64,000 nucleotides of DNA, taken from positions 143,452 through 207,451 of the forward strand of contig PAAJ01000016.1 in assembly GCA_002702575.1 (NCBI GenBank). The letters are read 5' to 3'. Under the pieces are notes generated by a model. It saw only the letters and a program-made list of their open reading frames with translations, did no database searches and was not told the DNA's origin. Numbering within the stretch: the first letter of the stretch is position 1; every line of letters starts with the position of its first letter. Shown here piece after piece: positions 48,803 to 57,897 of the stretch. Source of the stretch: Phycisphaerae bacterium (GTDB taxonomy: Bacteria > Planctomycetota > Phycisphaerae > Phycisphaerales > SM1A02). The position numbers were made by a program, and so were the translations under genes.

Positions 48803-50328
48803 GCCGCATCCCCGCCCATTGACATGAAGAAACCAAGTGGCAGATCCATCTTGAGCAAGTACGCGAACAAAACCCAAGATCCAATACACCAAGATGCGAC
48901 AAGAACACAAATCACCATCAATCGACGTTCGCCCAATGCCCAGCTGGCTGCTGAAAGAAAAATACCAGTGACGATGTAGTAACCGAGCAACGGCATGAGC
49001 AAGACGACACCAGCCATCCCCATGATGAAAGCCAGAGGCCGAAACGGTCTGTAGCCGACATGCCTCGGGGGCTGATCCCCTAATGGGTGTCGCATCTGCT
49101 TTGCAACCTCTGCTGCCGCAAACAGAAACAGCAGAAAAGCCCACAGCCAGGGTGCTGCGGAGGAGCCTAGTTGGTCAACGGCATTGGCCGGTGGTAGTTC
49201 AAAGGCCGCAGCCATGGCAATCAACGCCGTTCCAGCCAGACCCAGTCCGAGTAGAACACTCGCCGTCTGATGTTGACGACCCAACTGGGACAACACGATG
49301 GCAAGAATGATCCCAATCAGGAGAATGAGTCCCACCACCATCCATTGAAGCCATGAGACTTTCCGAGCTTCGTTGAGCAGTTCGAGGCGAGAGAGCGCGT
49401 CATGGAAAAAGATGCGATCTTGCGCCACGATCCCATTGAAGACTTCGGGACCCTCATCCATCACGATGATTCCAGTCTCCTCCCATTCATCTCGCCACTC
49501 AGGATCCAGCGTGACCTGCCTGACAAGATTGCGAAACCAGACCATCGCGTCAGGAGGTGTCCCCTTTCGCAAGGCCAGCCCTCTCCACATCACCTCTCTG
49601 TCGATTCCCTTGATTCCCAGTTCCTTGAATGTCGGAACTTCGGGATACGCCGACAATCGCTCAGGAACGGCGACAGCAGCGATTGTCAGCTTGTCGTTTC
49701 CATGTGCATCACGAGGGTTCCCCATGTAGGCCACCGTATGACCGCCAAGCAGGACCGCCTTGGCCTGGCCGCCACTGCGATAGGGAACCCAGCGCACATC
49801 GATCCCGCTGGCTTGCCACAGTTTCATTGCGACGATGTGATCCAGACCGCCAATCGCAGGCCCGGACCAACTCTGGTTTCCAGGATCGGCAAGGGCATCC
49901 CGCAGGAGTTCATTCATAGTCACCAAGGCACTTTCAGTGCGAGTGATGACACACTCAGGGTCTTCCATCAACAGGGCAGCAAAATCAGTTTCATCAAGCA
50001 GTGACTCACGACCTGCTGCGATCAGACTTGGAATATTGCTTCGTGTGACTGCAAGAATCCATGTGCCATCTGCAGGCTGATCAATCACGCTCTGGAAAGC
50101 CGTTACACCGCCACCGCCCGGCTTGTTGAGCACGATGATCGGAATGTCCGTGTATCTGGAGGCGATGGCCTGGAATCTTCTGGCTGTCGTGTCAATGAGG
50201 CCACCGGGGCCGGTGTAGACGACAATCCTGATTGGACCATCAGGCCGAATCGGATGAACTGGCACCACGGAATCCTGAGTGCACAGAACGGAAGCCAAAA
50301 GTAACAGAATGGAAGCCACGGAAGCCAT
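48799..50328 (-). CDS. Fused TctC (binding protein) - TctB (membrane) subunit
   Basis: 509 residues. N-terminal signal (MASVASILLLLASVLCTQ), then a Bug/TctC extracytoplasmic solute-binding domain to ~310: 'IRIVVYTGPGGLIDTTARRF', 'IIVLNKPGGGGVTAF', 'PRDAHGNDKLTIAAVA', 'YPEVPTFKELGI'. From ~325 on there are about five transmembrane helices matching the small subunit TctB, ending 'YYIVTGIFLSAASWALGERR' and 'LLKMDLPLGFFMSMGG'. Normally TctC is a free periplasmic protein and TctB a separate ~150-residue gene. One continuous reading frame covers both, with no internal stop. Confidence 0.88.
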   Translation of the reverse strand: MASVASILLLLASVLCTQDSVVPVHPIRPDGPIRIVVYTGPGGLIDTTARRFQAIASRYTDIPIIVLNKPGGGGVTAFQSVIDQPADGTWILAVTRSNIPSLIAAGRESLLDETDFAALLMEDPECVITRTESALVTMNELLRDALADPGNQSWSGPAIGGLDHIVAMKLWQASGIDVRWVPYRSGGQAKAVLLGGHTVAYMGNPRDAHGNDKLTIAAVAVPERLSAYPEVPTFKELGIKGIDREVMWRGLALRKGTPPDAMVWFRNLVRQVTLDPEWRDEWEETGIIVMDEGPEVFNGIVAQDRIFFHDALSRLELLNEARKVSWLQWMVVGLILLIGIILAIVLSQLGRQHQTASVLLGLGLAGTALIAMAAAFELPPANAVDQLGSSAAPWLWAFLLFLFAAAEVAKQMRHPLGDQPPRHVGYRPFRPLAFIMGMAGVVLLMPLLGYYIVTGIFLSAASWALGERRLMVICVLVASWCIGSWVLFAYLLKMDLPLGFFMSMGGDAA

Positions 50329-50470
50329 GACCAGATTCTGATCAAATCTCCAGCGGTTGACCGGTCCGCAATGTCAAGATCGTGTGAAGTTGAGCCTGTA
50401 CATCACAGATCCAGCGTCTGGAATTCCTTGTCGCAGTAGCATGCTTCGCTCTCAGCCAAATAGGAAATGA

Positions 50471-51763
50471 GTGATTCACATGCTGCAGCTTGTATTCGCG
50501 TTGATACTGTTCTTCCCCGGACTTGTCCAAGCCGAAAAAGTGTATTACTCGTTCAAAGGCGATGCGGGAGGCGGTGTTGCTGTCATCGAGGTCGATGCGG
50601 ACACCGGTGTCTTGGGCGAATCGAAGATCCTTTTCAAGGATGAACGATTTCGGGAACCCGGCAAGGTCCGGATCTCTCCGGATCAGCGGTACATCGCCGC
50701 CATCTCCGAGCACGTGAACGCTCCCAATCTGGCGATCATCGACCAGGCATCCGATCCCGCCACGATTCATGCGATCACTCTTGATGAGAAACCGACTGCA
50801 ATCCGGATGCGCAATGATCTGTTGCTCGTACTCTGTGACGACGGGCCCGTCGTATTGGTCGAGCTTTCAACCGGCGAAGTCAAATCCACCTTTGACTCCA
50901 GGAAAGACATCAAGCCGACCGCAAACCAGCCTGAAGAAGGTGTTTTCGCACCAGATGGTGATCATGTCCTCGTGACCTACCAGAAGGATCACAAGAAGGG
51001 CAAGCATCAGGGGTGCCGTGTGATCGTCTTCTCAATTCCCGACTTGGAAGTCAAGCATGATCTGCATCTACCTCGTCAACATCCTGAACTCCACACGGAA
51101 GGTGTGCCAGCAGAACAGGGCCCCAACCCTGAGGAAATCATCCTGCTTCCGGACATCAACAGCGTCATTCTGAGTCTGGATCTGTATGGAGGCGTGGCTG
51201 TATGCGACCTTGATGACATGATGGAAGGCATCTGGGACAACCTGATATACATTCCAACGAGCGAGGATGACGAATTGGGCCATGCGTTCCCCGACCGCAT
51301 GAATGTCATTCAGACAGCGGATGGACCTCGAGTGCTGGTCTGCAATGCGGGCAGCCAGGGAGGCGCCTGCATCATCGATCCCGTCAAGAAGAAGAAAATC
51401 CAGTACTTCAAGACCATTCCTGGCCTTGATACCCCCACGGTGTTCTCATCACATGACCTGATTGTCTGCGGAGCTACTGGGAAGACCAAGAATCGTACAT
51501 CTGATGGTGTTCAGAAAATGTATTCCCCAGGAGATTCGCTTCATGTCTTCTGCTTTCAGCCTCAACTGAAAATGAACACCATTGCACTGGAATCCTCGAA
51601 AGTGGAACGTTGCCATGCCATCGAATCAAAAAACCACCCTCACGTGATTGCGGTGGCACGGGATGGTGATGAATGTTTTCTGAAACTCGTGAATCTGCAC
51701 ACAGGTGATGTGGTCGCTGCAGCAGCCCCGGCAGGAAACGTAGCCCGATTTGGGCTGCATTGA
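50471..51763 (+). CDS. Exported beta-propeller-like protein
   Basis: 430 residues from a GTG at 50471 (AGGA 5 nt before), or 427 from the ATG at 50480. Signal peptide LQLVFALILFFPGLVQA. The mature part has repeated beta-strand units of the YVTN/lactonase type: 'YYSFKGDAGGGVAVIEVDADTGVLG', 'KVRISPDQRYIAAISE', 'EGVFAPDGDHVLVTYQK', 'SVILSLDLYGGVAVCDLDDM', 'LKLVNLHTGDVVAAAAP'. No catalytic motif is recognised. It precedes the lamin-tail protein on the same strand by 148 nt. Function unknown; perhaps an extracellular binding protein. Confidence 0.75.
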   Translation: MIHMLQLVFALILFFPGLVQAEKVYYSFKGDAGGGVAVIEVDADTGVLGESKILFKDERFREPGKVRISPDQRYIAAISEHVNAPNLAIIDQASDPATIHAITLDEKPTAIRMRNDLLLVLCDDGPVVLVELSTGEVKSTFDSRKDIKPTANQPEEGVFAPDGDHVLVTYQKDHKKGKHQGCRVIVFSIPDLEVKHDLHLPRQHPELHTEGVPAEQGPNPEEIILLPDINSVILSLDLYGGVAVCDLDDMMEGIWDNLIYIPTSEDDELGHAFPDRMNVIQTADGPRVLVCNAGSQGGACIIDPVKKKKIQYFKTIPGLDTPTVFSSHDLIVCGATGKTKNRTSDGVQKMYSPGDSLHVFCFQPQLKMNTIALESSKVERCHAIESKNHPHVIAVARDGDECFLKLVNLHTGDVVAAAAPAGNVARFGLH

Positions 51764-51911
51764 ATCTGAACAATATGCTTACTCTATCTTGCTGACTTGG
51801 GCACAAGGACACAACTTAAACATGGTTTCATGATTCCGTCAGAAGGGATCAGTCGTGTTGTCTGGTCTCCAATAAAATGGTTGCACATTGAGGAAAGCAA
51901 GAGAGAGAATC

Positions 51912-52514
51912 ATGAAACTTACACTTGTAATGACTGCAGCAGCAACAGCTTTGTTTGCTGCATCTGCCCAAGCAGATTTGGTCATCACCGAAGCCTATGG
52001 TGGCATGTCCGGTGAAGATGGAACTGCAGACTGGATTGAAATCACGAATCTTGGCGATTCCGCAGTCAGTGGCTCTGGCCTCTTCTATGAAGATGAGTCT
52101 GCTGACGAGGATGACCTGACTGCGATCAACGGCCTTGGTAACATCGGGGTTGGTGAATCCGTAGTCGTCATGATCGGTACCGAGTCTGATACCGATGGCT
52201 TCCTTGAATTCTGGGGCATTCTGGGCGTCCAGGTTGGCTGGAGCGATGGTTCTGGTCTCAAAGAGGGTGACACGGCTTGGATCTACTCCACAGCTGATGG
52301 CTTCTTCAACAGCCTCACGGTTTCCGAGCTTGAAGATCCAGCAACCACTCAGTTTGGTGGCGGCCTCTCGACTGCAGCCAATGGTGTGTCTGTTGGCTTG
52401 ACTGAGCAAGGCGTCATGTATGGCGATCCCGGCTCCTTCACAGTCCCTGCACCTGGTGCACTGGCACTTCTCGGCCTGGCTGGCATCTCTGCCCGTCGCC
52501 GCCGTCGAGCCTGA
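51912..52514 (+). CDS. Lamin-tail-like protein with PEP-CTERM-like tail
   Basis: 200 residues from the ATG at 51912. Signal peptide MKLTLVMTAAATALFAASAQA. The mature domain begins 'DLVITEAYGGMSGEDGTADW' and continues 'IEITNLGDSAV', typical of the lamin-tail (LTD) fold. The C-terminal sorting module is 'VPAPGALALLGLAGISARRRRRA': Pro-Ala-Pro-Gly in place of Pro-Glu-Pro, a hydrophobic helix and a basic cluster. Proteins with such tails are processed by exosortase-type enzymes in studied systems; none lies in this window. A strong terminator follows at 52552. Confidence 0.85.
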   Translation: MKLTLVMTAAATALFAASAQADLVITEAYGGMSGEDGTADWIEITNLGDSAVSGSGLFYEDESADEDDLTAINGLGNIGVGESVVVMIGTESDTDGFLEFWGILGVQVGWSDGSGLKEGDTAWIYSTADGFFNSLTVSELEDPATTQFGGGLSTAANGVSVGLTEQGVMYGDPGSFTVPAPGALALLGLAGISARRRRRA

Positions 52515-52551
52515 GTCTCTCCACTCAGGTTGATTTGTATTGATTTCTTCC

Positions 52552-52576
52552 CATCCCCCCCGGCAACGGGGGGGAT
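52552..52576 (+). terminator. Intrinsic terminator after the PEP-CTERM-like gene
   Basis: ATCCCCCCC / GGGGGGGAT hairpin with a short CGGCAAC-type loop, 38 nt after the stop codon and followed by TCTCATT. Confidence 0.7.
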
Positions 52577-52885
52577 TCTCATTGAACAGATCTCTGGGCC
52601 AACTCAGGTGCCCCCTGCAAAGGGAAGCCTATGCCAGACATGAACATTTTATGAACCGAGCCGATCTGTTTTCCATTCACACGATCGAAGTGGGTGCGAA
52701 CTGACCCTCTTAGCCAACGCCTACGAAAACATGAGGTGGGTTTCTTTCGTCAGACGCAAGAACGAACGCTCTTAAAGCGTGATTGATTCGAGCGAAGTGC
52801 TAACGCCATCTGAATATGAGCGGCGTATTTTAGGTCATTGATTACTCAGAAAAGTATCTGAAACCAAACTGGAGGAGAGAGCCAG
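52577..52885 (+). other. AT-richer spacer before the dockerin gene
   Basis: About 310 bases without a convincing ORF. The composition is visibly AT-richer than the neighbourhood, as expected for a promoter region. A short CGCT-CTTAAA-AGCG-like stem occurs near 52768-52782. The ribosome site GGAGGAGAGAG lies just before the ATG at 52886. No clear -35/-10 pair. Confidence 0.4.
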
Positions 52886-54805
52886 ATGTCAAGCAAGATC
52901 ACATTCATCACGGTTGCATCGACGATGATCGCAACGGCAAGTACCTATGGGCTCGCAAGTAATTGCGGCATCGTATTGACCGAGTACAACGCTGTTGGAT
53001 CAGACAAGTGGCTCGCAAATCCCAACGGATCCGCCTACGAAGGGCCCGGTGGAGAAAATGCCGTCGATCCCGTGACCGGCGAAGTCGTTGACAATGCTGA
53101 CACGTATTTCGGTCGAGTGCAGGGCAATGGTGGCGACTGGTTCGAGTTTGTCATCACCGTGGACAATCTGGATGTTCGTGGCTGGCAGATCTACTGGGCC
53201 GAACTTGATGAAACAGATGCCAATGGTGTCGACTACTTCTGGGACGGAATCGGTTCTGGATACGGTGTCGATGCATCAATCCCCCATGGCATCATCACCT
53301 TCTCTGAATCTGCAGCCTGGTCGAATCTGCGAGCTGGAACCGTCCTGACCATCTCCGAAAACCCTCTTGACATTGCTGCAACCGATCTTTCCTTCGATCC
53401 TTGCAATGGAGACTGGTGGATCAATGGCAACACGCTTGACAGTGAGTACTTCACCACGGTGACCAACGTCACAAATGACGGCGAAGGGCCCGGCAATTTC
53501 GACTGTGGTAATGACAGCATGATCATCGCCGTCTTCGATGCTGATGGGAACATGTGCATGAGCTGGACAGGCGAAGGTTCTGATGACTGGGGTGGCGGCG
53601 GAGTCAACAGCCGCGAGATCATGCGACTGGAGCAGGATCCTGATTCGAATACAGCCGCCTTCGACTTCTACGATGACGGCAAGCAGAGCAGCTTCGGCAG
53701 TGCCAATCGCTGGTCCGATGCCTTCACCGACTGCCGGACCTATGGATCGATCGAATCTGTCAGAGCGGATGTCATTGACGAATGTGGCTGCACAGCCATC
53801 ATCCTGAACGAGTACAACGCTGTCGGCAATGAGGATTTTCTCAATGGCGGTGATGGGGTCGCCGATGAAGATGGCGAGTTCGCATCAGACACCTACTTCG
53901 GCCGCCAACTCGCCAACGGTGGCGACTGGTTCGAAATGGTCGTCATCCAGGACGGCCTTGACATGCGCGGCATGATCTTGACATGGGCGGAATCTGGCGA
54001 GTTTTCCAGCACCACCGGCACGATCATTCTTTCTGATGACAGCTCGCTGGCAAACATTCCTGCAGGAACCATTGTCACCGTGATTGAACGTCCAACCGCT
54101 GAGGGTGGGCTGGACAGTGAAACCGATCTCACCGATGGCTGGATCAACATCTGCACCCGTGACACCTCGCTCGTCGCCGAGACGACTTCAAATGATCCTG
54201 ATCATGTGGACTTTGGAGACATCAAGGTCAACGAAGATGACTGGACTCTCGGGATCAGCAACTGGGACGGTACACCGCTCATGAACCCCGCTGGTGAAGG
54301 CTTTGTTGCCTACTGGCGTGGCGGCGTCAGCTCCGAGAACACCTGTCACCTGGAAATGGACATCATGGGCACTCACTACTCACCCAATGATGCCTATGAC
54401 GACAGCGCTCGTGGATCCACCTTCGGATCCGTCAATCGCTGGCGTGCCTGTCCCGAGGATGCTTGGATCGAGCAGACCATCGACATCGATGCGAACTGCC
54501 TCGCGGTCGTTGCTCGCGGCGGCTGCTGCATCGGCAGCAGCTGCAGCCTTGCGATAGAATCGGCTTGTGTCAGCTCTGGCGGAAGCTATCTGGGTGATCA
54601 CACCGGCTGTGAGGATGCTGATTGTGGCCCTGACTGTGAAACTGGCGATGTCGATTGCGATGGTGATGCGGACGTGGACGATCTTCTCCTGCTGCTGGGC
54701 GCATTCGGAGACTGCGACGATTGCAGTGATTGCCCGACAGATTTCGACGGAAACTGCAGCACAAATGTGGACGATCTTCTGCAACTCCTGAGCGTCTACA
54801 AGTGA
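52886..54805 (+). CDS. Duplicated lamin-tail-like protein with dockerin repeats
   Basis: 639 residues. Signal peptide at the N-terminus (ITFITVASTMIATASTYGLA). Two homologous ~290-residue units follow. They share 'EYNAVG', 'DTYFGR', 'GGDWFE' and an end block 'FGSANRW' / 'FGSVNRW', each preceded by LTD-like strands. A Cys-rich module comes next (GGCCIGSSCSLAIESACV), resembling one seen before dockerins in planctomycetes. The C-terminus holds two dockerin-type loops ('DVDCDGDADVDDLLLLLGAF' and 'TDFDGNCSTNVDDLLQLLSV'). Probably cell-surface or extracellular, with calcium-stabilised dockerin; no cohesin partner is in the window. Confidence 0.85.
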   Translation: MSSKITFITVASTMIATASTYGLASNCGIVLTEYNAVGSDKWLANPNGSAYEGPGGENAVDPVTGEVVDNADTYFGRVQGNGGDWFEFVITVDNLDVRGWQIYWAELDETDANGVDYFWDGIGSGYGVDASIPHGIITFSESAAWSNLRAGTVLTISENPLDIAATDLSFDPCNGDWWINGNTLDSEYFTTVTNVTNDGEGPGNFDCGNDSMIIAVFDADGNMCMSWTGEGSDDWGGGGVNSREIMRLEQDPDSNTAAFDFYDDGKQSSFGSANRWSDAFTDCRTYGSIESVRADVIDECGCTAIILNEYNAVGNEDFLNGGDGVADEDGEFASDTYFGRQLANGGDWFEMVVIQDGLDMRGMILTWAESGEFSSTTGTIILSDDSSLANIPAGTIVTVIERPTAEGGLDSETDLTDGWINICTRDTSLVAETTSNDPDHVDFGDIKVNEDDWTLGISNWDGTPLMNPAGEGFVAYWRGGVSSENTCHLEMDIMGTHYSPNDAYDDSARGSTFGSVNRWRACPEDAWIEQTIDIDANCLAVVARGGCCIGSSCSLAIESACVSSGGSYLGDHTGCEDADCGPDCETGDVDCDGDADVDDLLLLLGAFGDCDDCSDCPTDFDGNCSTNVDDLLQLLSVYK

Positions 54806-54865
54806 TTCCAGTTTGACATATGGTCTGAGTCATCATCATGGCTTCAACAAGATGAATGGAAAAAA

Positions 54866-55750
54866 ATGACTAGAGAAAATCACACGACATGTGCATACTT
54901 TGAATCATGGGACTTCGCGAGAAATCGTGTTTGCCTGAAAAGGGGGTTTACTCTCATTGAGCTGATGGTTGTCGTGGTGATTCTCGCCCTTCTTCTGGCC
55001 GTACTGATTCCTGGACTGTCCTCTCTCCAGTCAAGTTCGCGTGCAGCCAAGAGCATGTCGAACATGAGACTCTGGGGCCGTGGCATCGTCGCCTATTCGA
55101 CCGAGTACAAGGGGCGGATGCCGTGGGAAGGCATGAAGACCGCCAACCAGATGCCGGTGAATTTCCAGAGACCCGAATGGTGGGCTAATGCCATTCCTCC
55201 ATATGTCGATCAAATCTCATATCGCGATTACGAGCGTGCTCACGGTGGCGAAGTTCCCATGCCACCCGAGAAGAGCATCTTCATTGATCCATCAGCCCAG
55301 GCTCCCAACCAGCCCTACATGGGTGGAGGCAGAAACTTCTTCTTCTGTTACGTGCCCAATGCCCAGTTGGACAACACCTATGAAGAACAAGTGCTGGAAC
55401 GCGATCCCCAGATGCAACAGACTCCCTGGGACATCAGAGTTCCTCTCTCCTTCATATCGAAGCCAAGTCAGTCGATCATGATGCTCGAAATTCGGACCGC
55501 CAAGGACGAACTCCCGAAATCCGATCCCTGGTACAACGAAAACCTGAAGCGACACATGTCCGATTGGCAGCGATTTGCCGCACGTCACAGGCAAGGCGGC
55601 CACATGGTCTTCGCGGATGGACACACCGCCCACAAGCGGAATGATCTGGCTACCACCAATGCCCAAGGGACGCGTGATCCCGATCAACCTGATGGTAATT
55701 GGAACAAGGAAGGATTCATCTGGGATCCCCTGGGTCCGGCCTTGCACTAG
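54866..55750 (+). CDS. Type II/IV prepilin-like protein (H-x-DG type)
   Basis: 294 residues. The prepilin peptidase motif and N-helix are KRGFTLIELMVVVVILALLL, preceded by an unusually long ~26-residue leader. The C-terminal end has the planctomycete pseudopilin pattern 'RHRQGGHMVFADGHTAHKRN' (His...ADGH). The middle is polar and Pro-rich. It is likely to be processed by a prepilin peptidase encoded elsewhere and assembled into a pseudopilus or displayed at the surface. It follows the dockerin gene by 60 nt on the same strand. Confidence 0.88.
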   Translation: MTRENHTTCAYFESWDFARNRVCLKRGFTLIELMVVVVILALLLAVLIPGLSSLQSSSRAAKSMSNMRLWGRGIVAYSTEYKGRMPWEGMKTANQMPVNFQRPEWWANAIPPYVDQISYRDYERAHGGEVPMPPEKSIFIDPSAQAPNQPYMGGGRNFFFCYVPNAQLDNTYEEQVLERDPQMQQTPWDIRVPLSFISKPSQSIMMLEIRTAKDELPKSDPWYNENLKRHMSDWQRFAARHRQGGHMVFADGHTAHKRNDLATTNAQGTRDPDQPDGNWNKEGFIWDPLGPALH

Positions 55751-55807
55751 GCTGTCACGCTGCCTTTGACATACCAGATCTTCATGGTGGCGGTAGGATT
55801 CGCCACC

Positions 55808-56539
55808 ATGAACAACATCATTGATCTCATGATGGGCCACAGGTCCATCCGGAAGTTCAGCGAAGATCCGGTTCTTGACGAGCATGTCGAACAAGCCGTT
55901 GCCGCAGGACAGATGGCTTCTACAAGTGGCGGTATCCAGTCCTATTGTGTGCTTCGTATCCGGAACGAGCAACGACTGGAATCTCTTGTCGAGCTGACGG
56001 GCAACCAGACGAAGGTCGCACGATGCGGCGCGTTCTTCATCATCTGCGGCGATACCCGTCGACATCGAATTCTGGCCAAGCGCGATGGCGTCCCCTATGA
56101 CACGCGATGTGAAGCGTTTCTTCTGGCTGTCGTTGATGCAACGATCTTCGCACAGAGCTTCTGTCTTGCGCTCGAATCGATGGATTACGGCATCTGCTAC
56201 ATCGGCGGCCTTCGCAATGACCTCCCATCAGTCGGCAAACTGCTCGAACTTCCGGAAGGTCTCTACCCCCTCTTCGGCCTCTGCGTTGGACGACCGGCAC
56301 AGGACCCGACCATCCGCCCCAGGCTGCCACAACCAACCGTGCTCTTCGAGGAGCGATACCCGGATGATGCCACCATGCTGGCCGGCATGGATACCTACGA
56401 CCAGACCATGCTCCAGTACTTCCAGGAGAGAGGCGCTGGTGACCGAATCTGGTCCCAGGAGATGTCCGCCAAGTTCAGCGCCCCCCGTCGCGAGTCCTTG
56501 GGGCCTTTTTACAGGGATCAGGGCGCAAACCTGGAATGA
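55808..56539 (+). CDS. NfsA-type flavin nitroreductase
   Basis: 243 residues from the ATG at 55808. FMN-binding fold: 'MMGHRSIRKFSEDPV', 'ASTSGGIQSYCVLRI', 'ALESMDYGICYIGGLRND', 'LFGLCVGRP'. It matches oxygen-insensitive NADPH nitroreductases and FMN reductases of the NfsA/FrpA branch. No partner gene is evident; the next gene is an unrelated exported oxidoreductase 68 nt away. Confidence 0.9.
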   Translation: MNNIIDLMMGHRSIRKFSEDPVLDEHVEQAVAAGQMASTSGGIQSYCVLRIRNEQRLESLVELTGNQTKVARCGAFFIICGDTRRHRILAKRDGVPYDTRCEAFLLAVVDATIFAQSFCLALESMDYGICYIGGLRNDLPSVGKLLELPEGLYPLFGLCVGRPAQDPTIRPRLPQPTVLFEERYPDDATMLAGMDTYDQTMLQYFQERGAGDRIWSQEMSAKFSAPRRESLGPFYRDQGANLE

Positions 56540-56607
56540 TCAGGCCGATGGTTGGCGGCTTCGACGGTAGTCTGTGAACGTCCGAACCAACTCGAGGAGA
56601 AGCCCCC

Positions 56608-57897
56608 ATGAGCAAGCCACAGTCCACCCGTCGCCGATTCCTGAAGACAACCGCGGCCACCACTCTGGGGACAAGCCTTCTGCCTGCGGTCTCATGGGGC
56701 AAGGTGCTGGGCGCCAATGATCGGCTCAACATGGCCGTCATCGGAACCGGCGGCATGGGTACCGGACATACGAGAAATCTCATGGGTCGCAAGGATGCCG
56801 AGAACATCGATGTGATTCGTGTCTGCGATGTCTACCGTCGACGACTCAACGAAGCGGAACGCATCATCGGCAAACCCGGTTCGGGCACCATGGAGTATCG
56901 GGAGATCATCGATGACCCCGATGTGGACGCCGTCCTGATCGCAACACCGGATCATTGGCACACCAAGATCGCGATCGAAGCGATGGAGAACGGCAAGGAC
57001 GTCTACTGCGAGAAACCACTCTCACACACGATTCCTCAAGCACTTGCTTGCAGAGATGCCGTCAAGAGAACAGGAAGAACACTTCAGGTCGGTCCACAAG
57101 GCACCAGTCAAGGCAACTTCTGGGCGGCCCGTCAGGCCATCGCGGACGGTCGAATCGGAAAACCAACCTGGAGTCAGGGCGCCTATTGCCGCAATTCCAG
57201 AGGTGGACAGTTCAACTGGCCGATTCATCCCGACGCCGGACCGAACAAGGACGCTGCCTCCGAAGGATATGTCTGGTGGGATCGATGGCTTGGTCATGAA
57301 TACGATCTGTCACCGAAGATCGACTGGAATGCTGATCACTTCTTCCGATTCCGGAAGTACTTCGCATACAACGGTGGTCTGGCGACCGATCTGCTGTATC
57401 ACCGGCTGTCGCCGTTGATCATGGCCATCAGTGGACACTCGGGCGAATACCCGAAGCGGGTCGTCGCCAGCGGTGGCATCTATCTGGAAAAGGATGACCG
57501 GGACATTCCCGATACCTTCTTCATGATGGTCGATTATCCCAGCGAACACACGGTGGTTCTCGCAAGCGTCATGACCAACGACGATACCTGGCCGTATGTG
57601 ATCCGCGGGCAGTATGGCACCATGAATTTCGGTGACGGGCTTGATCTGGCGGAACAGGCCACCTGGTCCGAAGAATTCCAGGAAGCCAACGGTCAGTCAT
57701 CCATCCATCTGGATGCGGTTCCCCGTCGGGATCACATGGGCAACTTCCTCGATGCCGTTCGGAACGGTGATCGTCTTGCCTGTGACGTCGATCTGGGTTG
57801 CAGCGTGATGGTAGCCATCAAGATGGGTGTCGAAGCCTATCGACAGAACAAGGTCCTCCTGTGGGACACGGATGCCGAAGAGGTTGTTGCGACATGA
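56608..57897 (+). CDS. Tat-exported Gfo/Idh/MocA oxidoreductase
   Basis: 429 residues. Twin-arginine signal KPQSTRRRFLKTTAATTLGT at the N-terminus. Rossmann NAD(P) motif 'NMAVIGTGGMGTGHTRNL', then 'VLIATPDHWHTKIAIEAMENG', the EKP motif (DVYCEKPLSHT) and a substrate domain including 'GLATDLLYHRLSPLIMAISG'. Such exported members are abundant in planctomycetes, probably acting on sugars in the periplasm with tightly bound cofactor. Its stop overlaps the next start (ATGA). Confidence 0.93.
   Translation: MSKPQSTRRRFLKTTAATTLGTSLLPAVSWGKVLGANDRLNMAVIGTGGMGTGHTRNLMGRKDAENIDVIRVCDVYRRRLNEAERIIGKPGSGTMEYREIIDDPDVDAVLIATPDHWHTKIAIEAMENGKDVYCEKPLSHTIPQALACRDAVKRTGRTLQVGPQGTSQGNFWAARQAIADGRIGKPTWSQGAYCRNSRGGQFNWPIHPDAGPNKDAASEGYVWWDRWLGHEYDLSPKIDWNADHFFRFRKYFAYNGGLATDLLYHRLSPLIMAISGHSGEYPKRVVASGGIYLEKDDRDIPDTFFMMVDYPSEHTVVLASVMTNDDTWPYVIRGQYGTMNFGDGLDLAEQATWSEEFQEANGQSSIHLDAVPRRDHMGNFLDAVRNGDRLACDVDLGCSVMVAIKMGVEAYRQNKVLLWDTDAEEVVAT

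Noticed and set aside
47303-50328. Frameshift or assembly error joining TctC and TctB
   Set aside because: The frame runs continuously through both domains with normal codon use and a plausible linker, so a genuine fusion is the simpler reading, although reads were not available to confirm.
50342-50770. 142-aa minus-strand ORF before the propeller gene
   Set aside because: It overlaps the signal peptide and first strands of the exported protein on the other strand, which has better evidence.
50300-55800. Genomic island or horizontally acquired block
   Set aside because: Some genes are AT-richer, but there is no integrase, transposase, tRNA border or flanking repeat, and the domain types are typical of the same lineage.
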